DNA of 15,513 nucleotides from Flavobacteriales bacterium UBA1112 (GTDB taxonomy: Bacteria; Bacteroidota; Bacteroidia; Flavobacteriales_D; Sanyastnellaceae): positions 33,250 to 48,762 of the forward strand of contig DCBH01000088.1 of assembly GCA_002313415.1 (NCBI GenBank). Direction: 5' to 3'. The stretch's first letter is position 1, and each line of letters opens with the position of its first letter. The notes beneath the pieces are model-generated. The model had not been told where the DNA came from. It saw nothing but the letters and a program-made list of their open reading frames with translations, and searched no databases. Shown here one piece after another: positions 14,595 to 15,513 of this stretch. The position numbers and the translations under genes are program-made.

Positions 14595-14602
14595 CAAATT
14601 TC
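14595..14602 (-). promoter_or_regulatory. Candidate -7 promoter box before the OmpA-domain gene
   Basis: On the minus strand GAAATTTG stands three bases before the ATG and matches TAnnTTTG at five of six fixed positions (the first T is G). It lies in a 27-base AT-rich gap after the sugar transferase stop. No -33 TTTG is evident. It is the weakest of the five boxes, since the gap is also compatible with simple read-through. Confidence 0.3.
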
Positions 14603-14618
14603 GTAAAAATTATGTAAA

Positions 14619-15513
14619 TCACTTGCCCTCACCGCGGAGAACCGTTCTCACAGTAAAGAGCAGGATTTTCAAATCGAGCAACAAAGAGATGTTCTCGAGG
14701 TACATGATGTCGTAGCGAAGACGTTGCCGCATCTCATTGACATTCTCTGCATACCCATATTTCACTTGACCCCAAGACGTGATTCCTGGTCTTACTTGCT
14801 GAAGTCGAAGAAAGTGAGGGCTGTGTTGGATGATTTGATCTGTAAAGAAGGCCCTTTCAGGTCTTGGTCCAACCAACGACATCTCCCCCTTCAATACATT
14901 CCAAAATTGAGGCAACTCATCCAAACGCATTTTTCGCAGACGCCTGCCGACCGCCGTAATTCGGGGATCCTCATCTGAACTCAACTGAGGACGAGAACCC
15001 TCGGCACCTTCAATCATCGTTCGAAACTTGATGATTTGAAAAGGCTTTCCATGGAGTCCTAGGCGCTCTTGGCGGTAAAATATTGGCCCCGCTGACCCCT
15101 TCTTGACTGCCAAGGCCACCAGCAACGTGACTGGTGAAAGAAAAATCAACGCTGCAGAACTGCCTAAGATGTCCACAAACCGCTTCAACACTTTCATTCC
15201 TGGACCAAATCCTGTTCGACTAAGGTTGACCAACGGGACACCAAATAAATTGGTCGAACGAACCGTACCCGCCATATAATCAAGGGCATTCGGGACGACG
15301 AGCAACTCCACACCTTTGCCTTCCAAGACCGCGACCCAACCGAGCATCGCTTCACGCTTGGATACTGCCGTGGTGATGACAGCGCGGTCCAACATGTGTT
15401 CATCCAACCATTGCCCCAGCTTGGTCAAGTCAGACTCCATTTCAGACGCACTTATGCTCGCAAGCACCTCCCAACCCGGGCGACCTGGGGTGTCATTCAA
15501 TTCTTGTAAGAAG
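14619..15513 (-). CDS. Polyprenyl-phosphate sugar-phosphate transferase (5' partial)
   Basis: Membrane enzyme of the bacterial sugar transferase family (WbaP/PglC type) that moves a sugar 1-phosphate from a nucleotide sugar to undecaprenyl phosphate, starting exopolysaccharide, O-antigen or glycan-unit synthesis. The frame stays open to the window end, so the true start is outside; the in-frame TTG at 15500 is not a likely start. The visible N-terminal ~100 residues look like the end of a Rossmann-like regulatory domain, suggesting a long form with further helices upstream. Then come KRFVDILG and a hydrophobic segment with a Ser-Pro break (re-entrant membrane helix), FYRQERLGLHGKPF, IIKFRTM, DPRITAVGRRLRKMRLDELPQFWN (catalytic Asp-Glu at about 14913-14921), SLVGPRPER and RPGITSWGQV. 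It heads the minus-strand run here and is followed by the OmpA-domain gene after 27 bases. Confidence 0.92.
   Translation of the reverse strand, partial: FLQELNDTPGRPGWEVLASISASEMESDLTKLGQWLDEHMLDRAVITTAVSKREAMLGWVAVLEGKGVELLVVPNALDYMAGTVRSTNLFGVPLVNLSRTGFGPGMKVLKRFVDILGSSAALIFLSPVTLLVALAVKKGSAGPIFYRQERLGLHGKPFQIIKFRTMIEGAEGSRPQLSSDEDPRITAVGRRLRKMRLDELPQFWNVLKGEMSLVGPRPERAFFTDQIIQHSPHFLRLQQVRPGITSWGQVKYGYAENVNEMRQRLRYDIMYLENISLLLDLKILLFTVRTVLRGEGK

Noticed and set aside
1..15513. tRNA, rRNA, CRISPR array, insertion sequence, prophage or attachment sites
   Set aside because: I saw no repeat arrays, cloverleaf sequences, transposase or integrase motifs, or terminal inverted repeats; intergenes are at most about 70 bases.

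Overview
The window reads as a compact stretch of chromosome from a Bacteroidota bacterium, most likely of the Flavobacteriales or a related marine-type lineage with fairly balanced base composition. The taxonomic call rests on gene content: a type IX secretion protein (PorQ) next to cmk, a lipoprotein fusing a GH3 glucosaminidase to a serine hydrolase, the bacillithiol enzyme BshA, a phosphoribosyltransferase beside shikimate kinase, and promoter-like TAnnTTTG boxes instead of Shine-Dalgarno sites. I could not assign a genus. I see no mobile elements, CRISPR array, rRNA or tRNA genes, and no gene-free stretch longer than about 70 bases.

Layout. (1) Bases 1-6475, plus strand: porQ (5' end outside the window), cmk, GH3/serine-hydrolase lipoprotein, bshA and a two-helix membrane protein of unknown function. 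The last four are joined by 1-, 8- and 4-base stop/start overlaps and are probably co-transcribed. (2) Bases 6511-10090, minus strand: a secreted endonuclease/exonuclease/phosphatase-fold enzyme, an SLC12-like cation-chloride cotransporter, and aroQ, whose start overlaps the transporter stop. (3) Bases 10161-12157, plus strand and divergent from the previous block: an RlmD/TrmA-family RNA m5U methyltransferase overlapping a PRPP-binding phosphoribosyltransferase gene. (4) Bases 12162-15513, minus strand and convergent with the previous block (4-base gap): in transcription order a polyprenyl-phosphate sugar-phosphate transferase (5' end outside the window), an OmpA-domain protein, a fumarylacetoacetate-hydrolase-family enzyme and aroK.

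Themes. Much of the window concerns the cell envelope: PorQ, the GH3/serine-hydrolase lipoprotein, the OmpA-domain protein, the sugar transferase and the cotransporter. The rest is core metabolism: Cmk, two shikimate-pathway enzymes in separate units, bacillithiol synthesis, and RNA modification.

Most worth a second look. First, all five genes that appear to begin their own transcription units carry a TAnnTTTG-like box (at most one mismatch) 3-5 bases before the start codon, while the seven other inspected starts inside gene clusters do not. This suggests leaderless or near-leaderless mRNAs. Second, the RlmD-like methyltransferase keeps its catalytic residues but appears to have lost the cysteines that normally hold the [4Fe-4S] cluster. 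I found no convincing wholly new multi-gene system; the rest is largely ordinary Bacteroidota chromosome.
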